This document shows, in pieces, positions 31,333-33,883 of a stretch of 33,883 bases of DNA. Below the pieces are notes generated by a model, which saw only the letters and a program-made list of their open reading frames with translations, did no database searches and had not been told where the DNA came from. Source of the DNA: Clostridiales bacterium (GTDB taxonomy: Bacteria > Bacillota > Clostridia > Oscillospirales > CAG-272); assembly GCA_016281775.1 (NCBI GenBank), contig JAEEJH010000126.1, positions 1 through 33,883 of the forward strand, written 5' to 3'. The position numbers and the translations under genes were made by a program. Numbering within the stretch: position 1 is the stretch's first letter; every line of letters starts with the position of its first letter.

Positions 31333-33883
31333 TCACCTTTCTATCATTACGAACACGCCTTCGGCGATATCGAGCGTTACGGAATATTCGCCGTTGACTT
31401 TTTCAAGCGTCGTTTTTTCGCCGTTTTTCCATGCCGTGACTTTGTATTCGCCGTCAAGGGTGAAAACGAAATCCGCTTTCGTATCTTTGTTCACGCTGTT
31501 CATGTTGACAGCGGTAAAAGCGAAACCGTCGCCGTTCTTTTCTTCAAAACATCCGAAGAGCAGAGGATCGTCCGATTTTATTTCTTTGATCACGTTGAAA
31601 CCGTCGTACTGATTGTCGAACTGGGCGTACGCGAATTTTAATCCGTCGCAGTTTTTGCAGAACGCGCCGACGTTTTTGAACCTTACGTAATCGTCGGATA
31701 ACGCGAGTATTTCAAAGTCGGCTTTCTTTGCCGCGTCGTACACTTCGGTAGTCTTGCCGTCAACTACAAAAGCGTAATGGTTAGTGTAGCTGTAAAGATA
31801 GTGGAGAAACGTCTTTACGCCGAACGAAAGACCTACGTACATCTGCCATCTTATATCTTTATAATTCGGCGTCCATTTGCCGCCGTCGTAGTCTACCGAT
31901 TGAATGAACAGCCAGAATTCACGGTCGTATCTGCGGCACGCCGAGGCGAACACGTCCATGTTTTTCAGATATTCACCATATATTTTTTTCGTCCTTCCGC
32001 TCGACCGGTAAGGGTAGATATCGACGCACATATAACTGCCGGGTACGCTTTCGGCGTATTCGGAGACGTACTTTTCATATAGATCCGGATCCGAATCATA
32101 GTAATCGATCTTCGCCGCGCCGGCGCCGTATTTGAGCTGGGCGGCGTTTGCATACATCGGGAGCAGATTGTAGTAGCAGAGCTTGCCCGGAAGAGTGCCG
32201 TTATAATATTCGGTAAGCGCCGACATTCTGCCGAATTCGTCGGTGCCGGGCTCGTCGTATATAATATTGCCGAAATAAGAATCGTAATCGTAATATTCGT
32301 AACAGGACGCCGGGACCGGATCGGGTTTCGACGCGTTGAATTTCGAGGGCGAATAAATATAGCGAAGCACTTTGACGCCGTATTTTCTTGCGTCGTTCAT
32401 TACCGTCCTGAGCGTGGCGCCCTCTTCGATGTCGCCGAGGTTGATGAGCAGCGAAAGCCCGGCTTCCGAAAACGTTTTTATCGTATTGCCGTCAACGCCG
32501 TAAGGGAACTGCGACCACGCGCCGATTGTTATGCCGTCTTTATTTGAAACGTTCGACTCGAGAACGGGCTGACCGAGCACGGCTTTTATAAGCCTTGTCA
32601 CTATCGAAGCGAATTCTGCGCCCGACAGAGTTTTTGCGTTGATATCGGTTATCACACCGCTGCATACCGCGAGATTTTCCGCGTCTGAGAGTCCTTTTAC
32701 CGAAAGCGACTTATCTGTATAAACCGACAGATCGAATCTTTTTAAGAGAGAACCGACGAGCTGCGCGGTGAACTTAGCGTCGGCCGGATCTTTAAGATCA
32801 TCGGTATTCGCCGGCGGCAGTATTTCTTCGAAAACGCCGAACAGTATCGCCGTCGCTCTGTCTTTTGTTATTTTTTCAGCTTTGAGTTCGGCTTCGGTCA
32901 TTACTCCGCGTATGGTGACGAAATCGGCGTCCGTTTCAACTTTTTTATCGGGGTAAGACAGAGAATACTCGCCCGCCTTCGAGGCAAGATACGAGACGAA
33001 TCCGATGGAATTGACGTAACTGACTGCAACGACGGTTTCTTTGCCGTCGGCGCTGCATACAACGATCGGAGAAACGCCGTTTTTGATCTCAGCCGCCGCG
33101 CTTTGAATCATCAGATAATCCGCCGAATTGTAACCGTCAGACAGAGTATTGCCCGGCACAACGGCTTTTGCAAAGTCTTTTGAAAACGTAACGGATTCGG
33201 AATAATCAGGTCCTTTCGCGTCGTCGAGGAACACCTGCGCGTCCTCTTCCGTCTTGAAAAATCCGACGCGGTCAAGATATATTACGGCCTTTTTGTCAAG
33301 AGAACCGCCGTTTATCGGGTCTATCCTGAACGCCGTGATAACGCCTTCCCAGAACGCGTTTTTACGCATATCGGTTATCACGTTCGTCCACGCGCCGCGG
33401 TTGCTGACGTTGATCCAGGTAAGTCCGTCGTCGCTGAAAGAAGGATGGTTTTCCGAGGTGACGAAAAACACGCCCTGGTTATAAGTCGATTTTACGCTGT
33501 ATCTGTACGCGACGAACGGATACTCCTGCGAATCGAACTGCTCGTCTTCGGTAAACGTGCAGAAGATCATCGGATCGTGATTCGTCGGAACGAGTTTAAG
33601 CACGTTGAACTCGCGCGAGACTTCAACGCCCTGCGTGGTCCATTTCGTCTGTTTTTTATTGTCCGCAAACAGGTAGGCGTGCGTATCGTCGTAAGGCGGT
33701 ACGTACGGTTCTTCAGTCGCCGCCTCCGTTTCGGTTTCGTCCGTTACCGTGTTTTCGGTATCGGACGCTTTTTCCGTCAGGCGTTCAGCCGTTTCCGTAT
33801 CCGCGGCGGTCGTCGCGGCGGGCGCGTTCTGACCGCACGAAGGCAGAACGAGCATGAACAGCGCAAGCGCGAGCGTGGCGAGC
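31333..33883 (-). CDS. Large surface lipoprotein with C-terminal glycosidase-like barrel (5' end outside window)
   Basis: Partial: the frame stays open to the right edge. The bases before the internal ATG at 33855 encode LATLALALF, the hydrophobic core of a signal peptide ending in the lipobox LPSC, so that ATG is not the start. About 850 aa are visible. After the lipid-anchored Cys comes a Thr/Glu-rich low-complexity linker (~40 aa), then a beta-sandwich region (~60-200), a mixed region with SLH-like helical segments (~300-430, weak), and a barrel-like domain from ITIGAWSQFPYG to about 770, ending in a small beta domain. I cannot name the family. With the GH43 gene 5 bp downstream, glycan binding or cleavage at the cell surface is the best inference. 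Confidence 0.8.
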   Translation of the reverse strand, partial: LATLALALFMLVLPSCGQNAPAATTAADTETAERLTEKASDTENTVTDETETEAATEEPYVPPYDDTHAYLFADNKKQTKWTTQGVEVSREFNVLKLVPTNHDPMIFCTFTEDEQFDSQEYPFVAYRYSVKSTYNQGVFFVTSENHPSFSDDGLTWINVSNRGAWTNVITDMRKNAFWEGVITAFRIDPINGGSLDKKAVIYLDRVGFFKTEEDAQVFLDDAKGPDYSESVTFSKDFAKAVVPGNTLSDGYNSADYLMIQSAAAEIKNGVSPIVVCSADGKETVVAVSYVNSIGFVSYLASKAGEYSLSYPDKKVETDADFVTIRGVMTEAELKAEKITKDRATAILFGVFEEILPPANTDDLKDPADAKFTAQLVGSLLKRFDLSVYTDKSLSVKGLSDAENLAVCSGVITDINAKTLSGAEFASIVTRLIKAVLGQPVLESNVSNKDGITIGAWSQFPYGVDGNTIKTFSEAGLSLLINLGDIEEGATLRTVMNDARKYGVKVLRYIYSPSKFNASKPDPVPASCYEYYDYDSYFGNIIYDEPGTDEFGRMSALTEYYNGTLPGKLCYYNLLPMYANAAQLKYGAGAAKIDYYDSDPDLYEKYVSEYAESVPGSYMCVDIYPYRSSGRTKKIYGEYLKNMDVFASACRRYDREFWLFIQSVDYDGGKWTPNYKDIRWQMYVGLSFGVKTFLHYLYSYTNHYAFVVDGKTTEVYDAAKKADFEILALSDDYVRFKNVGAFCKNCDGLKFAYAQFDNQYDGFNVIKEIKSDDPLLFGCFEEKNGDGFAFTAVNMNSVNKDTKADFVFTLDGEYKVTAWKNGEKTTLEKVNGEYSVTLDIAEGVFVMIER

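Noticed and set aside
1-33883. Mobile elements, phage genes, CRISPR arrays or tRNAs
   Set aside because: I saw no transposase, integrase, regularly spaced repeats or tRNA-like cloverleaf on either strand; all intergenic gaps are short and explained by promoters or terminators.

Overview
This window looks like chromosomal DNA from an anaerobic member of the Bacillota, class Clostridia, probably an uncultured gut or rumen lineage. The evidence is the paired GlgC/GlgD ADP-glucose pyrophosphorylase (GlgD is typical of Bacillota), strong AGGAGG-type ribosome binding sites, sigma-A-type promoters, a SpoIIE/STAS partner-switching module, and corrinoid methyl-transfer genes next to plant-glycan hydrolases. 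Coding density is very high. No stretch over 300 bases lacks a gene, and I see no tRNA, rRNA, CRISPR array or insertion sequence.

Layout. (1) 20-10916, minus strand: a complete glycogen operon, acyltransferase - glgB - glgC - glgD - glgA - glgP - GH13 amylase/neopullulanase. It runs from a TTGAAT/TACAAT promoter at 10888-10916 to a hairpin terminator at 20-49. (2) 10977-13834, plus strand: a divergent three-gene envelope operon of a two-TM protein with a possible PH-like tail, a PrsW-like intramembrane protease and a membrane-anchored transglutaminase-like protein, ending in a bidirectional terminator. (3) 13901-23431, minus strand: an eight-gene operon read in the order unassigned glycosidase-like protein - two UroD-family methyltransferase-like proteins - clan GH-A cellulase-like protein - GH43 with F5/8C and FN3 domains - corrinoid protein - DUF2284 Cys-rich protein - RACo/DUF4445 reductive activator. 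(4) 23472-30267, plus strand: a divergent operon from a consensus promoter, encoding an NPP-type phosphodiesterase, a serpin lipoprotein, a STAS protein, a membrane SpoIIE-type phosphatase, a STAS-kinase-HATPase fusion and a PHP-domain phosphoesterase. (5) 30266-33883, minus strand: a GH43 protein resembling exo-beta-1,3-galactanases and a large lipoprotein whose 5' end runs off the right edge.

The most interesting unit is region 3. In one apparent transcription unit, cytoplasmic carbohydrate-active enzymes are interleaved with a corrinoid methyl-transfer set: candidate substrate methyltransferases, a corrinoid shuttle and a reductive activator. I infer a pathway that trims oligosaccharides or glycosides and removes O-methyl groups through a corrinoid protein. 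The substrate is unknown; O-methylated plant sugars such as 4-O-methyl-glucuronic acid, or methoxyaryl glycosides, are candidates. The second notable unit is region 4, where a secreted protease inhibitor is co-transcribed with a partner-switching cascade containing a three-domain fusion with two opposing switch functions in one chain.
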